This document shows positions 41,911-48,453 of a stretch of DNA of 49,652 bases, in pieces. The notes below the pieces were generated by a model that was given only the letters and a program-made list of their open reading frames with translations, ran no database searches and was not told where the DNA came from. Both the position numbers and the translations under genes were made by a program. Each line of letters opens with the position of its first letter. Position 1 is the first letter of the stretch. Source of the stretch: a virus; IMG/VR virus record IMGVR_UViG_3300020160_001949, positions 1-49,652 of that record; one strand, 5' to 3'.

Positions 41911-42449
41911 AATTTTTTACTTATTGAGTAACCATTATGTTCTAAAATTTTAATACACCACATTAATAATTCGTCAGTTGTTAAGTCACCTTTCATATTG
42001 TTAACAGTCGGAGTTAAAATCCCCAAATTTTCAAGGGAGTTATTCCCCCCTCTACTAACAGGTATTATGTGGTCAAAATGATATTCGTCTTTAAATAAGT
42101 TAATATCAATTCCCGTCAAATAACATTTAGCATCCTCACCAAATTTTTCAATAACCGTCTCCCAAGTAAATGTAGTTTCAAAGTCTTTATTAATTTTACC
42201 CTGAACGGAATTATCACGTTTATTAAATTTTCGAACACATTCTTTTTTATACCTATTTTTTCTGTATTTATAAGTTTCTAATTTTTTTAGAATAATGTTT
42301 TCTCTTCGTTTTTTAGTTCTATCCTTAACTTTTTCTTTTTGACCTACACCACAATAATATGAAATTGTTGATTTAGAACAATTTAGTATTTCCTGTATTT
42401 GTTTGTAAGTTTTACCTTCTTCTCTAAGTTGTAATATTTTTTCTTTCAT
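41901..42449 (-). CDS. HNH endonuclease with N-terminal helix-turn-helix
   Basis: The 182 residues begin with an HTH of resolvase/transposase type (EGKTYKQIQEILNCSKSTIS), then a basic linker. The HNH nuclease follows: CYLTGIDINLFKDEYHFDHI, IPVSRGGNNSLENLGI, LTPTVNNMKG (catalytic His in FDHI, Asn of the NLGIL element, and final Asn). Free-standing HNH genes often home next to tRNAs. The stop codon lies within the tRNA-Asn acceptor (GGCCAGGTAG), showing precise insertion. A late-type motif is 13 nt upstream. It could cut DNA of phages lacking the gene. Confidence 0.88.
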   Translation of the reverse strand: MKEKILQLREEGKTYKQIQEILNCSKSTISYYCGVGQKEKVKDRTKKRRENIILKKLETYKYRKNRYKKECVRKFNKRDNSVQGKINKDFETTFTWETVIEKFGEDAKCYLTGIDINLFKDEYHFDHIIPVSRGGNNSLENLGILTPTVNNMKGDLTTDELLMWCIKILEHNGYSISKKLAR

Positions 42450-42462
42450 AATACTCTTTATT

Positions 42463-42470
42463 AATAAATA
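42463..42470 (-). promoter_or_regulatory. Late-promoter-like motif before HNH gene
   Basis: TAATATTTATTAAT on the minus strand. Confidence 0.45.
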
Positions 42471-42483
42471 TTACATTACTCTA

Positions 42484-42517
42484 AAAAGTTCGATACAATC
42501 ATTAAAAATTCGAACTA
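42484..42517 (-). terminator. Terminator after tRNA-Trp group
   Basis: Minus strand AGTTCGA/TCGAACT hairpin followed by TTTTTAG; separates the tRNA-Trp group from the HNH gene. Confidence 0.65.
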
Positions 42518-42520
42518 TTG

Positions 42521-42592
42521 CACGGGTGGAGAATTACGATATCCCGACACCTGGTTTTGGAGACCAGTGCTCTGCCCCTGAGCTACACCCGT
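42521..42592 (-). tRNA. tRNA-Trp(CCA) with unusual T-arm
   Basis: Acceptor ACGGGTG/CACCCGT, anticodon loop CTCCAAA. T-arm GGGA-TATCGTAAT-TCTC has A54 and T58 in place of the universal T54-A58 pair, exactly as in tRNA-Asn. Confidence 0.9.
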
Positions 42593-42597
42593 ATTAG

Positions 42598-42671
42598 AGG
42601 TCAGAGTCGGATTCGAACCGACGAATACTTGTTTTGCAGACAAGCCCCTTAAACCACTTGGGTATCTGACC
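42598..42671 (-). tRNA. tRNA-Cys(GCA)
   Basis: Acceptor GGTCAGA/TCTGACC, anticodon loop CTGCAAA, T-loop TTCGAAT, discriminator T. Confidence 0.95.
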
Positions 42672-42675
42672 GTAG

Positions 42676-42750
42676 TGTCCCCGAAGAGATTCGAACTCTT
42701 GACCCCTCCATTAAAAGTGGAGTGCTCTAAACCAACTGAGCTACGAAGAC
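42676..42750 (-). tRNA. tRNA-Lys(TTT)
   Basis: Acceptor GTCTTCG/CGGGGAC with two G-T pairs, anticodon loop CTTTTAA, T-loop TTCGAAT. Confidence 0.95.
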
Positions 42751-42756
42751 ATTAAG

Positions 42757-42830
42757 TTGTCACAGATGGGCTCGAACCATCGACCTTTCGCGTATCAGGC
42801 GAACGCTCTAACCAACTGAGCTATGTGACA
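42757..42830 (-). tRNA. tRNA-Ile(GAT)
   Basis: Acceptor TGTCACA/TGTGACA, anticodon loop CTGATAC, T-loop TTCGAGC. Confidence 0.95.
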
Positions 42831-42848
42831 ATGTTTAGTTTTACAAAA

Positions 42849-42856
42849 CAAATATA
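42849..42856 (-). promoter_or_regulatory. -7 box TATATTTG before tRNA-Ile group
   Basis: TATATTTG on the minus strand, 19 nt before tRNA-Ile; no good -33 element found. Confidence 0.45.
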
Positions 42857-42898
42857 ACCATTTTTTGGTATATAACGCTCTATTTTACTAATTTTTTG

Positions 42899-42970
42899 TC
42901 GGGGTAGCAGGAGTCGAACCTGCCGCCTCTTGGTCCCAAACCAAGCGTCTCTCCCCGAGACTATACCCCG
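42899..42970 (-). tRNA. tRNA-Pro(TGG)
   Basis: Acceptor CGGGGTA/TACCCCG, anticodon loop TTTGGGA, T-loop TTCGACT. Confidence 0.95.
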
Positions 42971-43008
42971 ATTATTTACTTACCAATATTTCAAAGAACA
43001 CATAAAAC

Positions 43009-43038
43009 AAAAAACCCCGAACCTAAGTTGGTTCGGGG
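43009..43038 (-). terminator. Terminator of the 36-residue gene unit
   Basis: CCCCGAACC-TAAGTT-GGTTCGGGG with a T6 tract on the minus strand. Confidence 0.85.
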
Positions 43039-43075
43039 TCTCGATGTTTGTTATTTGTCTAACTTAATCTTATCC

Positions 43076-43186
43076 TTAATTTGTTTCATCAACAACCGAA
43101 CCAATAAATGCCATACGCGGATACCAACAGTTACTAAACTGTTTTACCACGTTAATAATCGACATATGTTGTTTATTAGTTCTCAT
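43076..43186 (-). CDS. Very small protein (36 aa) with its own promoter and terminator
   Basis: ATG 43186, TAA 43076-43078. The peptide MRTNKQHMSIINVVKQFSNC then WYPRMAFIGSVVDETN is amphipathic with one Cys and no signal. The 180-nt unit lies between a consensus promoter and a strong terminator, with a 30-nt leader, which argues it is a real small gene or an RNA that also encodes a peptide. Not recognised; a peptide that modifies a host factor would fit. Confidence 0.5.
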   Translation of the reverse strand: MRTNKQHMSIINVVKQFSNCWYPRMAFIGSVVDETN

Positions 43187-43224
43187 TATTTCTAATTTTA
43201 TTGTTGTTTTACTTATAACTATTA

Positions 43225-43255
43225 CAAAGGTACAAAAAGTTTCCTGATTGTCAAA
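43225..43255 (-). promoter_or_regulatory. Bacteroidota-type promoter of the 36-residue gene
   Basis: Minus strand TTTG (43252-43255)-N19-TACCTTTG (43225-43232). A TTGTCA half-site like that before the ClpC-like gene overlaps the -33 box. Confidence 0.75.
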
Positions 43256-43270
43256 TAATTTTCTGTTTTT

Positions 43271-44869
43271 TTATGCTCCGCCAGTATTTTTCTTATCAAT
43301 ATCCTTTGCGGCGTTCATTGCGTAGGATTTAGTTTGACCCTTAACATACTTACCAACCGCCTTTTTATTTGTTAGTTTAATATCAACACCTGTTTTCTCT
43401 TTAATCTTATCCGCTAAAGCATCCTCACCTTTATTTTTAGCAATATTCATCATCTCTTGAACTGTTTTATTACTACTTTGTTTTTTAATAAAATTATCGG
43501 TAAGTGTCTCAATTTCTTTTTTATGATTATTAATTGTTTGAACAACTTTAAGTTCTTCAGGATTAAATGGTATTTTATTAATTGTTTTTTCGGCAATTTT
43601 TTCAAAGGTTGCCGAACCAATACCTTTAAGTGCAGGTATTTCGGATGCAAATGGTAAAACACTAAATGCCATTGTAAGACCAGCTTCGGCGTTTTTACCT
43701 TCTGAGAAATATATTGCAGAATCGGCAATTCCAAGACCTGCCGCTAATAAAGGTCCAACAAATGGTATAAACATACTTGCAATTTGTAACCCTTCAATAA
43801 CTTTGTGACCTTCTTCTGCAGTTAATCCTCCCCCAACACAAGTAGGTTTTGCTCTATCGTAAACTCCCTTAATTTGGGAAGCATTTACCGAGTCGTAAAA
43901 AGACGCCATAAAGTTATAAACCCCTTCAGGGAAATATACGGTTGCATTATTATTTGTACTGGCAACTACGTCTTGTAATAATTTACCCCATTGAAAATAA
44001 AAATCGGATAGAATAAAGTTGGCATATAATGGAGTAATTTTATTTTTATTGTGTGTCCATATTGCAGATTGTGGATTATTTATTAAATCTTTTATTGAGG
44101 TACCATAAGATGTTAATTTTTTACTTACCATTTTAACATTACCTAAACTAGACAAACCTATTTGTAAACATTCTGTATTATTCCACCCAACTCTATTTGT
44201 TTGGATATCGGTTAAATATTTTATACTAAAAAGAGCGGCTAAGTTATAGTGTTGGTTAGGACTACTTGGAGTTGGGAAAGTATATCCTCCAAAACTATCG
44301 ACAATAAGTCCTTGTGATTTTAAGAATTGATAATTTTTTTGATATTCTGTACTTGTTTCATAACAAGCCTTTTTACCTTTAGAATCAACATACTGACCGT
44401 TTTTAGAACAAGCCTCACTTCTTTCTTTCTTTTCTTTTTGCTCTTGCCAAGTTGCTAAGTTTTCCCAATAATATTGGTCTCCATATGATTTACCACATAA
44501 ATTTTTAGATAGATAACCTGACAAAACTTTTGTTTTATCGTAAAACCAAGAATTTGCAGAACTATTCCAAAACTTACCAGCGTTTTGACCGTCACAATAA
44601 TAAACAGTTGATGGTTTTATTTTTTTACCAACAACTCTATCAACAGATGCGGTAAATGATGCTCCTCCTGTGGATTTATCTTTCTTATCTCCATATTGGT
44701 GAGCGGTGAATCTTGTTCCTTTAGGTATTTTAATTTGACCACCAAGCATAGTATTTTTAGTCAAAATTCTATCTTTAACTAACGTATACGTTTGATTAAC
44801 AGGCTTATTAGTTTTAGTCGCCTGTTCAATAATACTTTTAAATTGATTTTCGGTAATGATTACTCTCAC
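43271..44869 (-). CDS. Large putative injected/virion protein with leader, 532 aa
   Basis: The start codon is GTG (44869); the leader RVIITENQFKSIIEQ is the clearest member of the shared pattern (ITEN..KSIIEQ). Residues 35-120 are basic and beta-rich with Cys; the middle (about 180-330) is mixed. Residues 360-420 are hydrophobic and Gly-rich (IASMFIPFVGPLLAAGLGIA, AGLTMAFSVLPFASEIP), resembling membrane-interacting regions of injected toxins or internal virion proteins. The C-terminal 100 residues are Lys-rich helical. Likely packaged and ejected with DNA; no enzyme domain was recognised. Confidence 0.6.
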   Translation of the reverse strand: MRVIITENQFKSIIEQATKTNKPVNQTYTLVKDRILTKNTMLGGQIKIPKGTRFTAHQYGDKKDKSTGGASFTASVDRVVGKKIKPSTVYYCDGQNAGKFWNSSANSWFYDKTKVLSGYLSKNLCGKSYGDQYYWENLATWQEQKEKKERSEACSKNGQYVDSKGKKACYETSTEYQKNYQFLKSQGLIVDSFGGYTFPTPSSPNQHYNLAALFSIKYLTDIQTNRVGWNNTECLQIGLSSLGNVKMVSKKLTSYGTSIKDLINNPQSAIWTHNKNKITPLYANFILSDFYFQWGKLLQDVVASTNNNATVYFPEGVYNFMASFYDSVNASQIKGVYDRAKPTCVGGGLTAEEGHKVIEGLQIASMFIPFVGPLLAAGLGIADSAIYFSEGKNAEAGLTMAFSVLPFASEIPALKGIGSATFEKIAEKTINKIPFNPEELKVVQTINNHKKEIETLTDNFIKKQSSNKTVQEMMNIAKNKGEDALADKIKEKTGVDIKLTNKKAVGKYVKGQTKSYAMNAAKDIDKKNTGGA

Positions 44870-44872
44870 ATA

Positions 44873-44880
44873 TATAAATA
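44873..44880 (-). promoter_or_regulatory. Late-promoter-like motif before 532-aa virion gene
   Basis: AAGTATTTATATATGTG on the minus strand, 3 nt before the GTG start. Confidence 0.5.
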
Positions 44881-44892
44881 CTTTAAGAGTAT

Positions 44893-45423
44893 AAAAAAAG
44901 AAAGGTTCTAAATCATCCCCACGCCATTTTGGGAGAACCTTTCAAAGTTAAGTATATCTTGGCGACATAATATCCCACACCATTATGACTAAGATTTGTT
45001 AGCCCATAGTAACCATCCTTGGTGGGTTTCTACTCTCACACTCCGTCCATATTTACTAACCTAATCGATGTGTCATAGATTTTCAGATATTGCGTTCAGT
45101 GTTACCCTCAGGACATCTTCACCCTACCCCCAAAGTTACGTGGCGAGTCTCACTCGGAAGCTGAGTGTGTATTGTAGAATTGTCCAGTATTTCTACAACT
45201 TGTGGATTGTATTACGACTAATTAAAGCCCCCTTACCCCCTCTATCCATAATGGGGAATCCTATCTAACCTGTGTAGCCTCCCCCATAGCCTTGAAGCCT
45301 TCAAGTCAGGTTCACACACCATAACAGTCGGATATCTCTGTTAATCGTGGGGTCTTAAATAGAGTATGACGTATGCTCGTTTTATAGTTGTTTCCATCCG
45401 CAAACTCACGGTTCTCTCTATTT
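44893..45423 (-). ncRNA. Large structured RNA of 531 nt, candidate ornate phage RNA
   Basis: A consensus promoter predicts a 5' end near 45423, exactly at the first base of an 8-bp stem AAATAGAG/CTCTATTT (45416-45423 with 45357-45364). The 3' end is a 10-bp hairpin GAAAGGTTCT/AGAACCTTTC (44934-44943 with 44900-44909) plus T7. Inside are CTTGAA/TTCAAG, TTGTAGAA/TTCTACAA (8 bp), CACTC/GAGTG, CATAAT/ATTATG, and a pseudoknot AACCTG/CAGGTT interleaved with ATGGGG/CCCCAT. There is no coding frame above 66 codons, and GC content exceeds that of flanking genes. Size and tRNA context resemble ROOL/GOLLD; no motif of RNase P, SRP or group I introns was seen. Confidence 0.78.
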
Positions 45424-45429
45424 CTTTTA

Positions 45430-45460
45430 CAAATGTATGGATTTTTTTTTAATCTTCAAA
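45430..45460 (-). promoter_or_regulatory. Bacteroidota-type promoter of the 531-nt RNA
   Basis: Minus strand TTTG (45457-45460)-N19-TACATTTG (45430-45437), 7 nt before the RNA. Confidence 0.82.
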
Positions 45461-45463
45461 CAA

Positions 45464-46048
45464 TTAAGATAAAAAAGACAAAACTTTTTCTTTAATTCCA
45501 GATTGTTTTAACCCTTCATTCGCGCTTGGAGTTAAGACAAAATTTTCTAATCCCCAATCGTGAGTAAACTTCATACCATAATACATACCTGTTTTACCCA
45601 TATCAAGGTCATCGATTGATACCCAATGAGTAACTTCGGGATGGTCGTGTAAGTACTGTTTAATTTCAATTGTACGAGTTTGTTGTAAGTCCCAATCTCT
45701 AGACCAAATAAAGTTATTTCCGTGTACCGTACATTCACTTAAATTAGGTGTAAAGGCAATTGGTTTTTTTGAAATACCTTTTGACTCATAGTACTCACCC
45801 ATTTCCTCAACATTTGCCCATCTTTTCCAATCCGAAGATACAACAATCTCAGCACCAGTTTCTTCTAAAATTTTATTTAAAACTTTAACCGCCTTTTCGT
45901 TGAAATTGTCAAATCTATACTCGATTGGCATACCTTTAACATCCATAGTAAGTTTATTACCTTCCCATTTTTGTCTTTTCTTGTAACGACCTCCCCACTC
46001 TGTGGATAAACAGATTACTCCGTCGTGGTCTAAAAATATAACTTTCAT
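45464..46048 (-). CDS. HAD-superfamily phosphatase, RNA-repair (Swiss Army Knife) type
   Basis: The 194 residues have HAD motifs: IFLDHDGVI (nucleophile Asp7, acid/base Asp9), EIVVSSDWKR (motif II Ser), and THWVSIDDLDMG (motif IV Asp pair). The cap is absent. The layout (DHDGV, VVSSDWK, VSIDD) fits the HAD subfamily found fused in multi-domain RNA-repair proteins. It could remove 5' or 3' phosphates from nicked RNA. It sits beside the tRNA array and the 531-nt RNA, with a -7 box upstream and a small membrane-protein gene 1 nt before it. Confidence 0.8.
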   Translation of the reverse strand: MKVIFLDHDGVICLSTEWGGRYKKRQKWEGNKLTMDVKGMPIEYRFDNFNEKAVKVLNKILEETGAEIVVSSDWKRWANVEEMGEYYESKGISKKPIAFTPNLSECTVHGNNFIWSRDWDLQQTRTIEIKQYLHDHPEVTHWVSIDDLDMGKTGMYYGMKFTHDWGLENFVLTPSANEGLKQSGIKEKVLSFLS

Positions 46049-46049
46049 A

Positions 46050-46217
46050 TTATTTTTTAATTATATAACCTAAATTTTCAAAAATTAAAATCATCCCTAC
46101 AAATGATAAGATAATACAAATTATCTTCATAAACAAATCTAAAGGTGTTTTTTTACTCCAAATAACACCAAAAAAGAAAAACAATAGTGTTGCGATAATA
46201 TTGAATATTAGTTGCAT
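46050..46217 (-). CDS. Small two-span membrane protein, 55 aa
   Basis: ATG 46217, TAA 46050-46052. MQLIFNIIATLLFFFFGVIW is a hydrophobic span, SKKTPLDLF a cytosolic loop, and KIICIILSFVGMILIFENLG a second span. It ends 1 nt before the HAD start, so the genes are coupled. Possibly a holin-like or exclusion protein; unproven. Confidence 0.6.
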   Translation of the reverse strand: MQLIFNIIATLLFFFFGVIWSKKTPLDLFMKIICIILSFVGMILIFENLGYIIKK

Positions 46218-46222
46218 AGTTT

Positions 46223-47176
46223 TTATTTATTTATTAGGTCAAAGATACTAATTTTTTTGTAAGGTTTGTTAGGGATTATTGTAATTTTTTTAATTTTTTT
46301 CGATAATTCTACAGGGTCTTGGTTTGTTTCAAGATATTCTTTAATTAATGATTGTAATGGTTTTGCCAAACTATTATCAATATTAGTGTGAGTACAATTT
46401 GAAACTGCGTAATTTACAACTTTTGTCTTTTCTTTATTGATTGGGTAAGCGTTACCTCCTGATAATAATTCTTCTTGGAATTCATCAATATCTCTAACAT
46501 AATAATTTAAACACACTTTAACGTTAGATGGTATCATACAATTTAAAACTAACGTTTCTTGAACTCTTCTAGTTTTATCCTTATACTGAGGGTCAATTGT
46601 TATTAACAAATCTACGTAAATATTTAAACTTTTAAGTTTTTCACAAGCTTTAATTAGATTATAAGAGCCTAAACTATGACCTAATAACACTACTTTACCG
46701 TTAGGATTTAATTGTTTGAAATAATAAACCTCTTGTATAATGTCTTCAGTTGTCAAAAGTAAATTGTGTGTACCAGTGTAGGTAGATACGTGGGTACTAT
46801 CATTAAAATATTTTTTTTCGATTTCACCTAAACCTGGAATATCTCTACTATCGTGATTTTCAACCATTGTTTTATTTTTACTTAAAACATCTTCGTGAGG
46901 ACTAACAAAAGTTCCTTGGGCAATAATAACTAAAGTGTTTTCACTCTTTTTGAGATAATTCATATCATACGGAGTTAGTTCAACTTTATTACTATAATAA
47001 GTTAACTTCATTTCGTGTGCGGTTATTAAAAACCCTAAAATCCCTAACAAAAATAATGGGATTGATTTTAATTTTAATTTGGTAACTTTAATTAAAAACA
47101 CAAATAACACTAATGTTGCACATAGGTTAAATATTAATTGTGAGTGTACTAAGAAAGATGATATAATTTCTGTCAT
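46223..47176 (-). CDS. Membrane-anchored alpha/beta-hydrolase
   Basis: Two hydrophobic spans (residues 12-30 and 39-53) are followed by a hydrolase domain. VVLLGHSLGSYN holds the nucleophile elbow with Ser168, LLITIDPQYKD a candidate catalytic Asp195, and NCTHTNID a candidate catalytic His. The layout resembles lipases and esterases. Placed in the envelope, it could damage membrane lipids during lysis or block a second phage. It does not overlap its neighbour (5-nt gap). Confidence 0.72.
   Translation of the reverse strand: MTEIISSFLVHSQLIFNLCATLVLFVFLIKVTKLKLKSIPLFLLGILGFLITAHEMKLTYYSNKVELTPYDMNYLKKSENTLVIIAQGTFVSPHEDVLSKNKTMVENHDSRDIPGLGEIEKKYFNDSTHVSTYTGTHNLLLTTEDIIQEVYYFKQLNPNGKVVLLGHSLGSYNLIKACEKLKSLNIYVDLLITIDPQYKDKTRRVQETLVLNCMIPSNVKVCLNYYVRDIDEFQEELLSGGNAYPINKEKTKVVNYAVSNCTHTNIDNSLAKPLQSLIKEYLETNQDPVELSKKIKKITIIPNKPYKKISIFDLINK
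46240..46247 (-). promoter_or_regulatory. -7 box TATCTTTG before membrane-protein/HAD unit
   Basis: TATCTTTG on the minus strand inside the end of the hydrolase gene; the -33 element is poor. Confidence 0.45.
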
Positions 47177-47252
47177 ATTTGTTTTTTTATTTTAATTATA
47201 ATAAAAAATTACAGTAAATAAATTATGGAAATGAGTTTGTTAGAATGTTTTG

Positions 47253-47326
47253 TAGTGACGATGGGATTTGAACCCATAACCTTGACCGTATAAGAGTCCT
47301 GCGCTCACCAATTACGCCACGTCACT
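47253..47326 (-). tRNA. tRNA-Ile(TAT)
   Basis: Acceptor AGTGACG/CGTCACT, anticodon loop CTTATAC (UAU reads ATA), T-loop TTCAAAT. Base pair 27-43 is G-A. Bacteria usually read ATA with lysidine-modified tRNA(CAT), so a TAT anticodon is unusual. Confidence 0.88.
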
Positions 47327-47331
47327 ATATG

Positions 47332-47405
47332 TGGTCCCTGTAGGGTTCGAACCTACGACCCCCTGATTATGAGTCAGATGCTCTAACCGACTGAGCTAAG
47401 GGACC
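47332..47405 (-). tRNA. tRNA-Met(CAT)
   Basis: Acceptor GGTCCCT/AGGGACC fully paired, anticodon loop CTCATAA, T-loop TTCGAAC. Elongator type, or lysidine-modified Ile2; the two cannot be separated here. Confidence 0.92.
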
Positions 47406-47410
47406 TAAAT

Positions 47411-47516
47411 AAAAAAGTAGTCAGAGGTTGGTGGGACTATTACCTAGGGGCTAGCACCCGTTCCCTAATAATCGGTGGACACCGATTGCCCAAATTAGGT
47501 ACACCAACTTGACTAC
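47411..47516 (-). ncRNA. 100-nt closed-fold RNA with terminal T-run
   Basis: The ends pair over 13 bp (GTAGTCA..TTGGTG with CACCAA..TGACTAC; 47502-47516 with 47417-47433), followed by T6. Inside are TACCTA/TAGGTA, GGGC/GCCC and an AATCGGT-GTCC-ACCGATT hairpin. No T-loop, no anticodon loop and no coding frame, so it is not a tRNA. It sits between a 56-residue gene and tRNA-Met. Class not recognised. Confidence 0.6.
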
Positions 47517-47523
47517 AGATACC

Positions 47524-47694
47524 TTAGAACAGTATTAAATCTCCGTGGCAATTATCCCACTCATCAATCCAATTTCTAATTGGTTCAATATTAATGTTTT
47601 CGGTATCAAATCTCTCGACTTGAGTACCTTGTTCTTCGGTGTTAACTTTTTCAGTTATATTTTTATTTTCGTTTGGGTCAAATACATAATACAT
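47524..47694 (-). CDS. Small acidic protein, 56 aa
   Basis: ATG 47694, TAA 47524-47526. MYYVFDPNENKNITEKVNTE then a helical acidic chain with RNWIDEWDNCHGDLILF at the end. No signal or membrane span. It lies between tRNA-Thr and the 100-nt structured RNA. Not recognised. Confidence 0.5.
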   Translation of the reverse strand: MYYVFDPNENKNITEKVNTEEQGTQVERFDTENINIEPIRNWIDEWDNCHGDLILF

Positions 47695-47716
47695 TTTATT
47701 TGTGTGGGTTTTTTTG

Positions 47717-47790
47717 AGCCTCCAGTCGGAATCGAACCAACGACCTGCTGATTACAAATCAGCCGCTCTGACCTGCTGAGCTATGGAGGC
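47717..47790 (-). tRNA. tRNA-Thr(TGT)
   Basis: Acceptor GCCTCCA/TGGAGGC, anticodon loop TTTGTAA, T-loop TTCGATT, discriminator T. Confidence 0.95.
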
Positions 47791-47803
47791 AATTACCATA
47801 TAA

Positions 47804-48088
47804 TTATTTGATTTTCTTATATATGTAAGTTATAGTATCTCCGATTTTATAGATATCTGACCTATCTGTTGAAAATCTTTGACCACACTCTGTTTTGTAG
47901 TAATACTTTGGAGTTAATTCGTTGATAGCGACAGGTTGTTTAACCCAAGAACTGTCAATCACACACTTAACTACTTTATCACCAGGTTCAATTTTATTAC
48001 GGTTTTCACATCCAACTAAAAAGAAGGCAACAAAACTAATCAATACGAACCAAAGAAGTGCTAACAAGATAGGGATATTTTTTTTCAT
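47804..48088 (-). CDS. Small predicted lipoprotein, 94 aa
   Basis: MKKNIPILLALLWFVLISFV then AFFLVGC gives a lipoprotein signal with Cys27 in a (F)LVGC lipobox. The mature chain is a small beta domain with two further Cys (VVKCVIDSSW, KTECGQRF) and an acidic/Tyr-rich end. Likely envelope-bound; function unknown. A consensus promoter ends 4 nt upstream of the ATG. Confidence 0.75.
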   Translation of the reverse strand: MKKNIPILLALLWFVLISFVAFFLVGCENRNKIEPGDKVVKCVIDSSWVKQPVAINELTPKYYYKTECGQRFSTDRSDIYKIGDTITYIYKKIK

Positions 48089-48092
48089 ACAA

Positions 48093-48124
48093 CAAATTTA
48101 CAACATATTTTTTAAACCGCCAAA
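48093..48124 (-). promoter_or_regulatory. Bacteroidota-type promoter of lipoprotein gene
   Basis: Minus strand TTTG (48121-48124)-N20-TAAATTTG (48093-48100). Confidence 0.72.
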
Positions 48125-48360
48125 TACTTAATTGAATTTTTCTTAATCCATTCAGGGTCGTGTTTAAACTCTTTCCAATTATCAAAATCTTTTAATTCTT
48201 CCAAAACCTCAATCGGTATTAAAGTAAATCCATCAGGAGCAATACCGTCAAATTTATGATACGATGCGTATTCAATTTTTTCTTTAATCATTTGACAAAA
48301 TAATTCATCATTAATAAAATTATTATGTTCTTGTTCTAAAAAGTCTTCGTTAGTATTCAT
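48112..48360 (-). CDS. Hypothetical acidic protein, 82 aa
   Basis: Start ATG 48360 (MNTNEDFLEQEHNNFINDEL); a frame start further upstream would run into tRNA-Arg. Helical, rich in Glu, Asp and Phe, with a C-terminal KEFKHDPEWIKKNSIKYLA. No known motif. Its stop overlaps the -33 box of the lipoprotein promoter. Confidence 0.55.
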   Translation of the reverse strand: MNTNEDFLEQEHNNFINDELFCQMIKEKIEYASYHKFDGIAPDGFTLIPIEVLEELKDFDNWKEFKHDPEWIKKNSIKYLAV

Positions 48361-48374
48361 AATCAATTGATAAG

Positions 48375-48448
48375 TGACCTCGGAAGGATTCGAACCTTCG
48401 ACCCACAACTTAGAAGGTTGTTGCTCTATCCATCTGAGCTACGAGGCC
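48375..48448 (-). tRNA. tRNA-Arg(TCT)
   Basis: Acceptor GGCCTCG/CGAGGTC, anticodon loop CTTCTAA, T-loop TTCGAAT. Reads AGA/AGG, common codons in this AT-rich genome. Confidence 0.95.
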
Positions 48449-48453
48449 ATATT

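Noticed and set aside
44893-45423. RNase P RNA, SRP RNA or a group I intron as identity of the large RNA
   Set aside because: No GAGGAAAGTCC (RNase P) or GGTCAGG tetraloop (SRP) motif, no intron core and no split exon were seen. tmRNA was excluded because the real tmRNA lies at 30512.
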